A stretch of 64,000 nucleotides of DNA, taken from Kribbella sandramycini (GTDB taxonomy: Bacteria; Actinomycetota; Actinomycetes; Propionibacteriales; Kribbellaceae). A program made the translations under genes and the position numbers. The notes beneath the pieces are model-generated. The model saw only the letters and a list, made by a program, of their open reading frames with translations. It did no database searches and was not told where the DNA came from. Of this stretch, positions 34,540 through 43,171 are shown one piece after another. The stretch spans positions 1,054,001-1,118,000 of the forward strand of contig NZ_JABJRC010000001.1 of the NCBI RefSeq assembly GCF_013131805.1, read 5' to 3'. Position 1 is the stretch's first letter. Every line of letters begins with the position of its first letter.

Positions 34540-36000
34540 TCACTGCGATGGTGGATACGGACCGTATCCTCCCGGCGTTCCCAGCTGGTCAGGGGGTCCG
34601 GATGGGTAACCGGCCTGGCCCGCTGGGTAACCGGGTTGCCCCGAGGGATACCCCGGCTGAGGCGCCGGGTAACCACCCGGCGGCGGTCCGCCGCCAGTCT
34701 GGTCCTGGACGCCGCCACCCGGCGCTCCGCCGCCCGGGCCGGGGCCGGGCATCGCCTGCGGGAAGGCGGCCGGCATCGGCGGGAACGGAACGCTGGCCCG
34801 CCGGGCCCGGAGCTCGTCCAGCAGCTTCTTCTCCTCGGGGAGCGCCTCCGGCCCGATCACCTGGCGGACGATCTTGTCCCGCAGGTAGGCCAGGTCGGTC
34901 GCGTTCTGCTGGAACGCCTTCGCGGCGGCTTCGGCCTGGGCGCCGTAGCGGCGCGCGTTCTGCCGCAGCGCCTTGCGCCCGCGCATCGTCGCGATCAGCG
35001 GCACCTCGGGCGCGACCAGCCACCCGAACCGCACGTAGTCGTAGAGCCGGGAGGCGATCATCTTGCCCTCGCGGGAGCGCAGGACCAGCGCGAAGATCAC
35101 CATGCCGACGAAGATCGGCACCATCAGCAGGAAGTAGGCGACCAGGAAGCCGGTCCCCTCTGCCCAGCTGGCCGACGCGTTCCAGGCGGCGTGCGCGAGG
35201 ACGGCGGCCAGGAAGCCGACCACCGGCGCCAGGAACCGCACCGCCGTACTGCGATGCCGGACGGCGATCCCGATCCCGATCGCGGTGAACGACGTGAACA
35301 GCGGATGCGCGAACGGCGACATCAGCCCGCGGAGCACGAACAGCACCAGGACCCCGCGCAACCCGGCGTCGCTACCGGCCTCGTTCGACAGCTCGCTGAA
35401 GATGCGGCCGTAGTAGAGGATGTTCTCGGTGAAGGCGAAGCCGACGCCCACCATCCCGGCGTAGACCAGGCCGTCGATGATCCCGTCGAACTCCTTGCGC
35501 CGGACCAGCGCGAGCAGCAGGATCACCGCGCCCTTGGCGAACTCCTCGACCGGGGGCGCCACGAAGATCGCCGACCGGTCGCCGCCGGCGCCGGTCTCGG
35601 CGAGCTGCCGGGCCACCTCGGTGTTGATGAAGATGGCGACCAGCGTCGCGATGAACGCACCCCAGCAGAGCGCGAACACGATGTATCTGGTCGGCTCCGG
35701 CTCGTAACGATCCAGCCACAGGTACAGCGCGATCACCGGGACCACGGGCACCAGCGCGAACGCCATCCCCCAGGTGAACCCGCCGGCTCCGGTCGAGCGG
35801 GCCACGATCCAGAAGATCCCCAGCCCGGCGATCGCCATCACGACCGCGATCACGACGCCGATCAGCACGCCCCGGTTCCGCCGCTGCCCGGGCACCGGAT
35901 GGTTCCCGAGAACGTTCGGCTGCGGGTACTGGCCGCCGGAAGACGCCGTCCCCGCCGCGGGTTGCGGAGGTCCGGCCGGGCCTGCTGAGGGGTAACTCAT
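34540..36000 (-). CDS. PrsW-family intramembrane metalloprotease
   Basis: The 486-residue membrane protein has a Pro/Gly-rich N-tail, about eight or nine membrane helices, and the PrsW (CAAX-like) motifs: APPVEEFAKG with the EE pair, FDGIIDGLVYAGMVGVGFAFTENILYY, and SPFAHPLFTSFTAIGIG with a conserved His. PrsW proteases cut membrane proteins such as anti-sigma factors. The last 90 residues are repeats of PGYPSGQPGYPAGQ type, likely a flexible cytosolic tail. It lies upstream of the two dynamin-like genes on the same strand (90-base gap). Confidence 0.9.
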   Translation of the reverse strand: MSYPSAGPAGPPQPAAGTASSGGQYPQPNVLGNHPVPGQRRNRGVLIGVVIAVVMAIAGLGIFWIVARSTGAGGFTWGMAFALVPVVPVIALYLWLDRYEPEPTRYIVFALCWGAFIATLVAIFINTEVARQLAETGAGGDRSAIFVAPPVEEFAKGAVILLLALVRRKEFDGIIDGLVYAGMVGVGFAFTENILYYGRIFSELSNEAGSDAGLRGVLVLFVLRGLMSPFAHPLFTSFTAIGIGIAVRHRSTAVRFLAPVVGFLAAVLAHAAWNASASWAEGTGFLVAYFLLMVPIFVGMVIFALVLRSREGKMIASRLYDYVRFGWLVAPEVPLIATMRGRKALRQNARRYGAQAEAAAKAFQQNATDLAYLRDKIVRQVIGPEALPEEKKLLDELRARRASVPFPPMPAAFPQAMPGPGPGGGAPGGGVQDQTGGGPPPGGYPAPQPGYPSGQPGYPAGQAGYPSGPPDQLGTPGGYGPYPPSQ

Positions 36001-36154
36001 GCCCGCAGCCTAGTTGGAGACCCGACCCGACGGCAGAACCGCCCACGCAGCGTTACCGGGATGGAACGACATCCCTGTACTTCACCCCTGGACGCCACGC
36101 CCGGTAACCCGGCAGCGCGTTCGCCCGCCCATCTGACAGACTTCTCCCAGCCAC

Positions 36155-36228
<74 letters not shown>

Positions 36229-36307
36229 CTTCACTACTTCCCAGGTCGGGCCCCGTCGGCCGCTCTGGGCACGGAACCAGGTATCTCGGTCGGACGTCGC
36301 ACCACCC

Positions 36308-36793
36308 GTGAGTGACCAAAAGACACAGCCCCGGGCCCGCTGGCGCGTTGGAATGGCCAGTGTGTTGCTACTCGTCTGCGCTCTGGTGAGCGTATTCGTC
36401 GGGTGGTGGATGGCCCTCGCGCTCAACGGCCTGCAGGAGCGGGGCGAGGTGGTCACCGGCACTGTGGTGAAGGTCGACGACTCGGGGCGCCACCAGAGCA
36501 TCAAGGTCCAGTACACGACGAAAGCTGGCCGGAAGGTCACTGCGAGTACCAGGAACTTTCGGCAGGCCGTGGTGGGGCAGCCGATCGAGATCCGGTACGA
36601 CCGGGAGCACCCGGGCCGGATGGCGGTCGCGGACTGGGACCTCGACTCTACGTTCCCGAAGTATCTGTCCGCTGGGGTGGCAGTGCTGTTCGTGGTCGGC
36701 TCCGCTGCCTCCATGTACCGCAAGTCCAGCCGCACTCTGCTACCAGGCGGGCGCTCGGACGACGAATCCGGGCGCCCGCCTGTCAGAGGTTGA
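36308..36793 (+). CDS. DUF3592 membrane protein
   Basis: The 161-residue protein has an N-terminal helix (MASVLLLVCALVSVFVGWWMAL), a beta-rich extracytoplasmic middle with RGEVVTGTVVKVDDSGRHQSIKVQYTT and PIEIRYDREHPGR, and a C-terminal helix (YLSAGVAVLFVVGSAASM). This is the DUF3592 pattern: two helices around an OB-like domain. Function unknown. GTG start at 36308. It ends one base before the convergent ricin-lectin gene. Confidence 0.8.
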   Translation: MSDQKTQPRARWRVGMASVLLLVCALVSVFVGWWMALALNGLQERGEVVTGTVVKVDDSGRHQSIKVQYTTKAGRKVTASTRNFRQAVVGQPIEIRYDREHPGRMAVADWDLDSTFPKYLSAGVAVLFVVGSAASMYRKSSRTLLPGGRSDDESGRPPVRG

Positions 36794-37324
36794 TCAGAGC
36801 CAGTCCTGGGTCTGGCCGCCGTCTTCGGTTCCGATGTAGACACGTTCGGGGGCGGCGTCGAGCACACCGCGCCCACCTCGCGATTGCTGGTGGTAGATCG
36901 TCCAGTTGCCGGAGTCGTACCGCCACCCTTGGTACTCACCGCCATTACACCCGTGTCCGTAGACAAGCCCGGTGCTGCCGTTGCCGTCGAGGCAGAAGTA
37001 CGTCGCCTTGTTGAACAGTTCGGGCCAGTTGCCACCGCCCCGCTCGTTCCACTGCCACTGCTGGCTGGCGCCCCAGTGACACGGGGCCAGGTAAACGCGG
37101 CTCCGATCGGAGGCGTCATTGGTCAGGCAACGGTCCCACAAGTCGTTCCTGATGAATCCATAGGCGTTGATCCCCGCCTTCTCGAATTTGTACCCCGGCG
37201 GTACCGAGATTCCCGCCGGTCCGGGCTCGGCCACCGGAGCCGCGGCGCTGGGAGAAGTGAACAGCACGCCGATCGCAGCCAGCGCCAGGAACATCAATCC
37301 GAAAGTTTTTCCACTAATACGCAA
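36794..37324 (-). CDS. Secreted ricin-type beta-trefoil lectin-domain protein
   Basis: The 176-residue preprotein starts at TTG, chosen because AGGAG precedes it by seven bases on the minus strand and no ATG fits as well. A signal peptide (KTFGLMFLALAAIGVLFTSPSAAA) is followed by a single region with ricin-lectin features: CLTNDASDRSRVYLAPCHW, QQWQWNERG, CLDGNGSTGLVYGHGCNGG and GWRYDSGNW, consistent with a QxW-containing trefoil of partial length. It should bind sugars outside the cell. The coding and upstream DNA are less GC-rich than neighbours, hinting at a separate history. Confidence 0.78.
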   Translation of the reverse strand: MRISGKTFGLMFLALAAIGVLFTSPSAAAPVAEPGPAGISVPPGYKFEKAGINAYGFIRNDLWDRCLTNDASDRSRVYLAPCHWGASQQWQWNERGGGNWPELFNKATYFCLDGNGSTGLVYGHGCNGGEYQGWRYDSGNWTIYHQQSRGGRGVLDAAPERVYIGTEDGGQTQDWL

Positions 37325-37716
37325 AGCTGAACTCCTATCATCATTATGCCGAAGATGTTTATGGAGTTTCACCAGAAAATAGTTGCCTCGACTACCCTTT
37401 CGATCACCGTCGTAACCACACAACCCGAGGCGGTCCGGCCGAATTCGGGCAGGGTTTCTCCGAATTGCCGCGTGGAAACCGATTTTCGTTACGCGGTTGA
37501 GATGGAATGCATTGTTGGCGTTCGACGGCGCCGATAGATGTGGTTCTCCCCGTCGTCCTGGTCGACGGCGGCCACCTCGGTGCACCTGCGCCGGCCGGAG
37601 GCGGAGTGACTGCTCCCTCTCAGGCTTTTCCCAGGGAGTTCTTAGCAGTATCAAGGGGCGTGCGGGGGAACTCGTTCGTCCAACAGGTACTTGTTGGGCG
37701 ATGGGAGGGCACTGCG
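37325..37716. other. 392-base region without a supported gene
   Basis: The part next to the ricin-lectin gene (37325-37560) is clearly AT-richer and holds its promoter; on the minus strand CATAAT (37345-37350) is a possible -10. The rest is GC-rich and precedes the P-loop gene; frames through it are not protein-like. A GGGAGG ribosome site for the P-loop gene lies at 37703-37708. Confidence 0.5.
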
Positions 37717-38301
37717 GTGGTTGCTGCGCACCTGGCCGTTGTTGGGGCCGAAGAGGAAATCCGATACTCGGGGGACTCTGTCGTGGTGCTGGCAGGGATC
37801 CCGGGCGCCGGTAAGAGCACGTTGTTACGGAGGCTGTACCCGGACGGCGCGGACCACGGCGGCGTCCGGGTCTTCGACTCCGAGCGGTTGCGCGCGAAGT
37901 GGATGCGCGTGCTCGGCGTCGTCCCCTACGCCTACTGGCGTCCGCTGCTGCACCTGACGTACTACGCGCAGGTGTTCACCGCGATGCGCAGCGGCCCGAT
38001 GGTGATCCACGACTGCGCCACGCGGCCGTGGGTACGCCGGATGCTCGGCTGGCGGGCCAAACGCGCCGGGCTGCCGCTGCACCTGATCCTGATCGACGTC
38101 CCCGGCGAGGTGGCCCGGGACGGGCAGTGGGCGCGTGGTCGCGTCGTCCGGACCAGCAGCATGGAGACGCACTGCCGCAGGTGGCCGCGGCTCCTCGAGA
38201 AGGCAGCCGCGGATCCGGGCAGCGTCGTACCGGGGGCGCGGTCGGCGATCGTGCTGAGCCGGCGCCAGGCCGGTCTGCTGAAGGCGATCAGGTTCCGCTG
38301 A
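37717..38301 (+). CDS. P-loop ATP-binding protein (kinase/zeta-toxin-like)
   Basis: The 194-residue protein has Walker A GIPGAGKST at residues 27-35, then RVFDSERLRAKWM and VIHDCATRPWVRRMLG and LHLILIDVPGEVARDGQWARGR, the layout of small AAA/P-loop kinases related to zeta toxin or polynucleotide kinases. The GTG start at 37717 is chosen because GGGAGG stands eight bases upstream; the longer in-frame extension is not family-like. Substrate unknown and no partner antitoxin is seen nearby. It overlaps the convergent TetR gene by 14 bases. Confidence 0.82.
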   Translation: MVAAHLAVVGAEEEIRYSGDSVVVLAGIPGAGKSTLLRRLYPDGADHGGVRVFDSERLRAKWMRVLGVVPYAYWRPLLHLTYYAQVFTAMRSGPMVIHDCATRPWVRRMLGWRAKRAGLPLHLILIDVPGEVARDGQWARGRVVRTSSMETHCRRWPRLLEKAAADPGSVVPGARSAIVLSRRQAGLLKAIRFR

Positions 38302-38929
38302 GCTTGCGCTCCAGGCCGTCGAGGACGATGTCGAGCCCGTACTCGAAGTCCTCGACGCGCCCGGACTGCATCACGTGCGAGATGATCCGGACGACGTGCG
38401 GGAACTGCTCCGGATCCAGACCGCTGACGACCTGGGCCGACACGTCCGGCGCGGCCTCGATCGCGAACGGCAGACTCACCTCCTGGAGCGTGAAGCCGTA
38501 GAGGTGGCTGTCGAGGGTGTGCCACGCGTCCAGCGCGCCCTCGACCGTGAAACCACCCTCGAGCAACCGCCCGAGCGTGGCGTCCAGGTACTTCGTCATC
38601 CCCGGCCCGATCGTGAACCGGGACATGATCTGCATCGCCGCCCACGGATGCGCGACCAGGACCTCGTGCGCCGAGATGGACCGGCGGCGCATCGCCTCCT
38701 TCCACGGCGTCCCGCTCGGCGGTACGTCGATATCGGTCAGCACCAGGTCGACGATCGCGTCCAGCAGGTCGCTCTTGTTCCGGACGTGGTTGTAGAGCGA
38801 CATCGCCTCGATCCCGAGCTCGTGACCGAGTTTGCGCATGCTGAGCGCGTCCAGGCCGTCGCGGTCGGCCAGCGCGACCGCGGCCCGCAGCACACGCTCC
38901 CGGTTGAGGGGGTCGCCACGCGGTGTCAT
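38288..38929 (-). CDS. TetR-family regulator (TetR_C class)
   Basis: The 213-residue protein has the N-terminal HTH LSMRKLGHELGIEAMSLYNHVRNKSDLLDAI, typical of the TetR/TetR_C (PF02909-like) branch, and a helical effector domain. The start MTPRGDPLNRERVL (38929) is preferred over an in-frame ATG 42 bases upstream, because the conserved region begins with NRERVL. It is divergent from a quinone-oxidoreductase-like gene, with two tandem palindromes between. Confidence 0.9.
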   Translation of the reverse strand: MTPRGDPLNRERVLRAAVALADRDGLDALSMRKLGHELGIEAMSLYNHVRNKSDLLDAIVDLVLTDIDVPPSGTPWKEAMRRRSISAHEVLVAHPWAAMQIMSRFTIGPGMTKYLDATLGRLLEGGFTVEGALDAWHTLDSHLYGFTLQEVSLPFAIEAAPDVSAQVVSGLDPEQFPHVVRIISHVMQSGRVEDFEYGLDIVLDGLERKLSGT

Positions 38930-38975
38930 CCATGTCTCTCTTCCTGCCTGGACCGAATCGCTCGACATCATATAA

Positions 38976-39001
38976 CTTACGCCGTAAGCTTACGCTGTAA
39001 G
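38976..39001. promoter_or_regulatory. Two tandem 13-bp palindromes (TetR operators)
   Basis: CTTACGCCGTAAG (38976-38988) is immediately followed by CTTACGCTGTAAG (38989-39001). Each is an inverted repeat (6+1+6 and 5+3+5), so two TetR dimers could bind side by side. The block overlaps the likely promoter of the oxidoreductase gene and lies 47 bases upstream of the TetR start. Confidence 0.75.
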
Positions 39002-39020
39002 TACGGCAAGGGGGATGAGG

Positions 39021-39992
39021 ATGCTGGCGATTACACAGGATCGGTACGGCGACAGCGGGGTGCTCGCGCTGCGGGACGTCGAGGTGCCGGTCCCGGCCGC
39101 GGACGAGGTCGTGGTGGAGGTTCGCGCGGCCGGGGTCGACCGCGGCGTGTGGCACCTGATGACCGGGCTGCCGTACCCCGTGCGCCTGGCGGGGTACGGC
39201 GTCCGCGCACCGAAGAACAAGGTGCCGGGGATGGATCTGGCCGGGGTGGTCAGCGCCGTCGGCGCCGACGTCACGCGGTTCCGGCCGGGTGACGAGGTGT
39301 ACGGGATCGGCGCCGGCGCGTTCGCGGAGTACGCGCGGGTGCTGGAGCGGAAGCTGGCGCCGATGCCGAAGAACCTGACCTTCGAGCAGGCGGCCGTTGT
39401 GCCGATCTCGGCGCTGACCGCGCTCCAGGCGGTCCGCGACGGCGCCGGCGTCAACGTCGGGGACCGCGTGCTGATCATCGGCGCGTCGGGCGGGGTGGGC
39501 AGTTATGCGGTCCAGATCGCGGAGTCGTACGGCGCCGAGGTCACCGGGGTCTGCAGTGGCGGGAAGGCCGACATCGTGCGCTGGCTGGGGGCGCACCAGG
39601 TGCTCGACTACCGCACCGACGACTTCACGGCGTACGGCCCGTTCGACGCGATCCTCGACATCAACGGGAACGCGTCACTGCGCCGGCTGCGGAAGGCGCT
39701 GACGCCGAACGGCACCTTGGTCATCGTCGGGGGTGAGAACGGCGGCCGCTGGCTGGGGGGCAACGACCGCCAGTTGCGGGCGATGTTGTGGTCTCCGTTC
39801 ATCGGGCAGCGGCTGCGGCCGTTCCTGAACTCGGAGAACCACATCGACCTGCAGGCGATGACCGAGCTGATCGAGACCGGGCAGGTGGTCCCGATCATCG
39901 GCCGGGCGTTCCCGCTGGCCGAGGCGGCCGACGCGATCCGCTACCTGACCGAGGGTCGCGCCCGCGGGAAGGTGGTGATCTCGGTGGTCTGA
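39021..39992 (+). CDS. NAD(P)-dependent zinc-less alcohol dehydrogenase/quinone oxidoreductase
   Basis: The 323-residue MDR-superfamily enzyme has a GroES-like N-terminal domain and a Rossmann domain with VLIIGASGGVGSYAVQIAESYGAEVTGV. The structural-zinc cysteines of zinc ADHs are absent, which fits quinone oxidoreductase-like or reticulon-4-interacting-type enzymes. ATG at 39021 is chosen since AAGGGGG ends six bases before it; ATG at 39015 is too close. Likely induced through the divergent TetR regulator. Substrate unknown. Confidence 0.88.
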   Translation: MLAITQDRYGDSGVLALRDVEVPVPAADEVVVEVRAAGVDRGVWHLMTGLPYPVRLAGYGVRAPKNKVPGMDLAGVVSAVGADVTRFRPGDEVYGIGAGAFAEYARVLERKLAPMPKNLTFEQAAVVPISALTALQAVRDGAGVNVGDRVLIIGASGGVGSYAVQIAESYGAEVTGVCSGGKADIVRWLGAHQVLDYRTDDFTAYGPFDAILDINGNASLRRLRKALTPNGTLVIVGGENGGRWLGGNDRQLRAMLWSPFIGQRLRPFLNSENHIDLQAMTELIETGQVVPIIGRAFPLAEAADAIRYLTEGRARGKVVISVV

Positions 39993-40082
39993 TCCGGACG
40001 CCGCGGCCCCCGCCCGGACCGGGTCGCGGAAACTGTCGGTGGCGCCTGATTGAGTCGAACCTCGCGATCGGGAGGGGTGACC

Positions 40083-41216
40083 GTGAAGGTTCGAGTGGGG
40101 CGTGACGTGCTGGCCGAAGCGGTCGGCTGGGTGGCGAGGGGGCTGCCGGCCAGGCCGAGCGTGCCGATCCTGTCCGGGATGGTCGTCGAGGCGGCCGACG
40201 GGCAGCTGACGCTGTCCGGGTTCGATTACGAAAGCTCGACACAGGTCAGTGTTCCGGCCGAAGTGGGGGACGACGGCCGGGTCCTGGTGTCGGGGCGGTT
40301 GCTGGCGGGCATCTGCCGGAGCATGCCGCGGGACACCGTGGAGCTGAGCATGGTGGGGGCTCGGGTCCAGGTATCCAGCGGCGGCTCCCGGTTCATGCTG
40401 CAAACGCTGCCGCTGGGGGAATACCCGTCGCTGCCGGAGCTGCCGGCCGCCGGCGGGGTGGTGAGCGGCGAGGTGCTCGCGCGGTCGGTCACGCAGGTGG
40501 TGACCGCCGCGGGGCGGGACGACACCTTGCCGGTCTTCACGGGGGTGAAGGTGGAGATCCGTGGGCCGGTGATCACGTTACTGGCCACGGATCGCTACCG
40601 CCTGGCCGTCCGCTCCTTCGAGTGGGCGCCGGCCGATCCGGAGCTCGAAGCGGATGCGCTGGTTCCGGCGAAGCTGCTCGCGGAGCTGGCCAAGACGATG
40701 GCCGGCCACGACGTCACCCTCGCGCTCGGCTCAACTCGTACAGGGGACGGGTTGATCGGGTTCGAGGGTGCCGGGCGGCGGGCGACGAGCCGGCTGATCG
40801 ACGGCGAGTTCCCCAAGGTGCGGAAGCTGATCCCGGCGCCGGCCGCGATCGCCAGCAGCGTCACGGTTCCGGTCGCGGCGCTGGTCGAAGCGGTCAAACG
40901 CGTCTCGCTGGTCGCCGAGCGGACGTCGCCGGTCCGCATCACCTTCGAGGAGGGTACGGCGACGCTGCGGGCCGGCAGCGGCGAGGAGGCCGAAGCTTCC
41001 GAACCGGTCGAGATCACCCTCACCGGCGAGCCGATCGCCACCGGCTTCAACCCGGCCTACCTCCTTGAAGCCCTCGGCGCCCTCGGCACACCGCTGGCCC
41101 GCCTCGACTTCACCCACCCGACCAAACCGGTCAACCTGACCGGCCTGCGCGCCCCCGACGACGAGTCCGCGGGCGCCTCGGCGTACATCGTGGTCCCGAT
41201 GCGGGTGGCGGGTTAG
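40083..41216 (+). CDS. Second DNA polymerase III beta-clamp homologue
   Basis: The 377-residue protein has the three-domain sliding-clamp layout: KVRVGRDVLAEAVGWVARGLPARPSVPILSGM in domain 1, FTGVKVEIRG and LLATDRYRLAVRSFEW in domain 2, and ETI-like C-terminal YIVVPMRVAG replacing the usual VMPMR(L/I). GTG at 40083 is preferred since GGGAGGGG ends just before it. Neighbours are not dnaA, recF or gyrase, so this is a paralogue and not the replication-origin dnaN. A role in repair or a specialised polymerase is possible. Confidence 0.88.
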   Translation: MKVRVGRDVLAEAVGWVARGLPARPSVPILSGMVVEAADGQLTLSGFDYESSTQVSVPAEVGDDGRVLVSGRLLAGICRSMPRDTVELSMVGARVQVSSGGSRFMLQTLPLGEYPSLPELPAAGGVVSGEVLARSVTQVVTAAGRDDTLPVFTGVKVEIRGPVITLLATDRYRLAVRSFEWAPADPELEADALVPAKLLAELAKTMAGHDVTLALGSTRTGDGLIGFEGAGRRATSRLIDGEFPKVRKLIPAPAAIASSVTVPVAALVEAVKRVSLVAERTSPVRITFEEGTATLRAGSGEEAEASEPVEITLTGEPIATGFNPAYLLEALGALGTPLARLDFTHPTKPVNLTGLRAPDDESAGASAYIVVPMRVAG

Positions 41217-41974
41217 CCCATCCAGCCCGCGAGTGCGCGGAGCAGGGTCTCCGGCGGGATCGTATGGAAGGGCCCGTCGTGGCCTTGAAGGGTCGCGTTC
41301 GGCAGCGCCGCTGCGGTCTGCCGAACCGACTCCTGGAACCACTCCGGGCTGCCGTTGCTGTACAGAGCGAGCGTCGGCGTCTCGATCGATGCCAGCAGCT
41401 CCGTCGGCAGCGAGCTGTCCCCCATCTGCAGCGTGTCGTAGACCAGCGTCGGCGCCATCGCCTCCAGCCCGGCCCACATCGGCGTCTGCCGAAGTTGCTC
41501 CACAGCCTCCTGTGGCTGCCCCACCGCCTCGACCATGAACAGCTCCGCCGCTCGGCCGCGCTCCCCCGCCGCCACGAACTCTCGCAGCCGCTCGAGATAC
41601 CGCTCGGGCGCCGGCGGCGCGCCCTCGATCCGGAACGGCGGCTCCACCACCGCCAATCGCTCGAACGCCGCCCCGGATTGCAGCAACACCATCACTCCGG
41701 ACGAGAACGCACAGGCGAACCGCGCCCCGGTCGCCGCGCGCACCGCCTCCAGGTCTTCCCACTCCCGCTCGAACGAATACGTCGTACTGTCACCCGAATC
41801 GCCCCGGCCGCGCCGGTCGTAGTTCACCACCGTGAACGCGCGGGACAGCACCTCGGCGTACTCCGAGAAGTACGACCGCGCCGTGAACGCACCCGCGATC
41901 AGCACCAACCCCGGCCCGCTCCCGGTGACGTCGTACGCGATCTCGGTGCCGTCCTTGGACGTGACCTTCTCCAT
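41213..41974 (-). CDS. Alpha/beta hydrolase
   Basis: The 253-residue protein has DGTEIAYDVTGSGPGLVLIAGAF, VNYDRRGRGDSGDSTTY, the nucleophile elbow FACAFSSGVMVLLQ (Ser in SxSSG-like AFSSG) and His in GHDGPFHTIPPE near the C-terminus, the catalytic triad order of alpha/beta hydrolases. The start at 41974 is preferred because GGAAGG lies upstream and the conserved region begins MEKVTSKDG. Substrate unknown. It overlaps the clamp gene by four bases. Confidence 0.87.
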   Translation of the reverse strand: MEKVTSKDGTEIAYDVTGSGPGLVLIAGAFTARSYFSEYAEVLSRAFTVVNYDRRGRGDSGDSTTYSFEREWEDLEAVRAATGARFACAFSSGVMVLLQSGAAFERLAVVEPPFRIEGAPPAPERYLERLREFVAAGERGRAAELFMVEAVGQPQEAVEQLRQTPMWAGLEAMAPTLVYDTLQMGDSSLPTELLASIETPTLALYSNGSPEWFQESVRQTAAALPNATLQGHDGPFHTIPPETLLRALAGWMG

Positions 41975-42117
41975 CTCCAGACCTTCCTGCTGAACGAACT
42001 CGCTTCCTGCCCAGGCGTCGAGCGAGCAGCCGCCGGCGCGACAGACCAGGGCTGTGACCTGGGTCACATTACGGCGAGCCCTACCGATAGGCGGGGCCGA
42101 TCACTACAGTTGGATTA

Positions 42118-42125
42118 TGTATACA
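42118..42125. promoter_or_regulatory. TGTATACA palindrome upstream of the LysR gene
   Basis: A perfect 8-bp palindrome inside ATGTATACAGA (42117-42127). The same 11-mer recurs at 44381-44391 after the formate dehydrogenase gene. GntR-family (FCD) operators often have a GTATAC centre, so it may link these genes to the nearby GntR regulator. Confidence 0.4.
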
Positions 42126-42154
42126 GACGACTGGTATCCCGTAGGCGGAACCCG

Positions 42155-43126
42155 ATGCTGCTGAGGCAGCTGGAGTACCTGGTGGCGCTGGCCCGGGAGA
42201 AGCATTTCGCGCGGGCCGCGGGGGCTTGTTACGTCTCGCAGCCGTCGTTGTCGGCGGCGATCCGCAAGCTCGAGCAGGAGCTCGACGTGCCGATCGTACG
42301 GCGGGGTCGGCGGTTCGAGGGGCTGACGCCGGAGGGTGAGCGGGTGCTGTTGTGGGCGCAGCGCATCCTCGCCGAGCAGGATGCGTTGCGGCACGAGCTG
42401 TCGGTCTTGCGCGGCGGCCTGACCGGCACGCTGCGGCTCGGCGCGATCCCGACCGCGATGCCGGTCATCTCGTTGCTGACAACGCCGTTCTGCGAGCGGC
42501 ACGCCAACGCGCGGGTGACGATCGAGTCGCTGTCGTCGCGCGACATCACCCACAAGCTGGCCGAGTTCGATCTCGACGTCGCGATGACCTATCTGGACGA
42601 CGACACGCTCGGCCAGGTGCGCAAGACGCCGCTGTACGAAGAGCGCTACCTGCTGCTCACCCCACAGCACTCCCCGCTCGCCGAGTTGCCGATGGCAACA
42701 TGGGCGCAGGTCTCCGAGCTGCCGCTCTGCCTACTGTCTCCGGATATGCGCAATCGCCGAATCATGAACAGCTACTTCACCGACGACGGCGTCACCGCGC
42801 ATCCCGCGATCGAGAGCGACACGGTCTCCGGTCTCTACAGCCACCTGCACGGCAACCACTGGTCGACAGTGATTTCCCATGCCTGGCTGCACATGTTCGG
42901 CGTCCCGGACGGCATGCGCGTCGTCCCACTGAAGGGCCCGGACCACGGCCCGCGCGTCGGCCTGGTGATCGCCGCGCGGAGCCCGGAGCCGGTGCTCGCC
43001 CGGGCGCTCCTGGACGTCGCGCGCCAGGCCGGCGTCCACAAAGCCCTCGACGATCTGCTCGACGTCCACTTGATGGGCGCCGGCTATCACGCCATACAGA
43101 GCAAGTCTTTGACCGTCGGCACCTGA
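42155..43126 (+). CDS. LysR-family regulator next to formate dehydrogenase
   Basis: The 323-residue protein has the LysR N-terminal HTH LRQLEYLVALAREKHFARAAGACYVSQPSLSAAIRKLEQELDVPIVRRGRRFEGLTPEGERVL and a C-terminal LysR substrate-binding domain (TGTLRLGAIPTAMPVISLLT). The start at 42155 is chosen because the HTH begins there; the long in-frame run upstream is the antisense of the hydrolase gene. It reads in the same direction as fdh, 45 bases upstream of it, so it may be in the same operon. It may respond to formate or an oxalate-pathway metabolite. Confidence 0.92.
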   Translation: MLLRQLEYLVALAREKHFARAAGACYVSQPSLSAAIRKLEQELDVPIVRRGRRFEGLTPEGERVLLWAQRILAEQDALRHELSVLRGGLTGTLRLGAIPTAMPVISLLTTPFCERHANARVTIESLSSRDITHKLAEFDLDVAMTYLDDDTLGQVRKTPLYEERYLLLTPQHSPLAELPMATWAQVSELPLCLLSPDMRNRRIMNSYFTDDGVTAHPAIESDTVSGLYSHLHGNHWSTVISHAWLHMFGVPDGMRVVPLKGPDHGPRVGLVIAARSPEPVLARALLDVARQAGVHKALDDLLDVHLMGAGYHAIQSKSLTVGT

Positions 43127-43171
43127 CGGCGGGACCGTGGAATCACCTTCCAGACAAGGAGATTCCACATC

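Noticed and set aside
37717..38301. Zeta-type toxin of a toxin-antitoxin pair
   Set aside because: The P-loop fold fits, but no small antitoxin gene lies next to it; kept as an unassigned P-loop protein.
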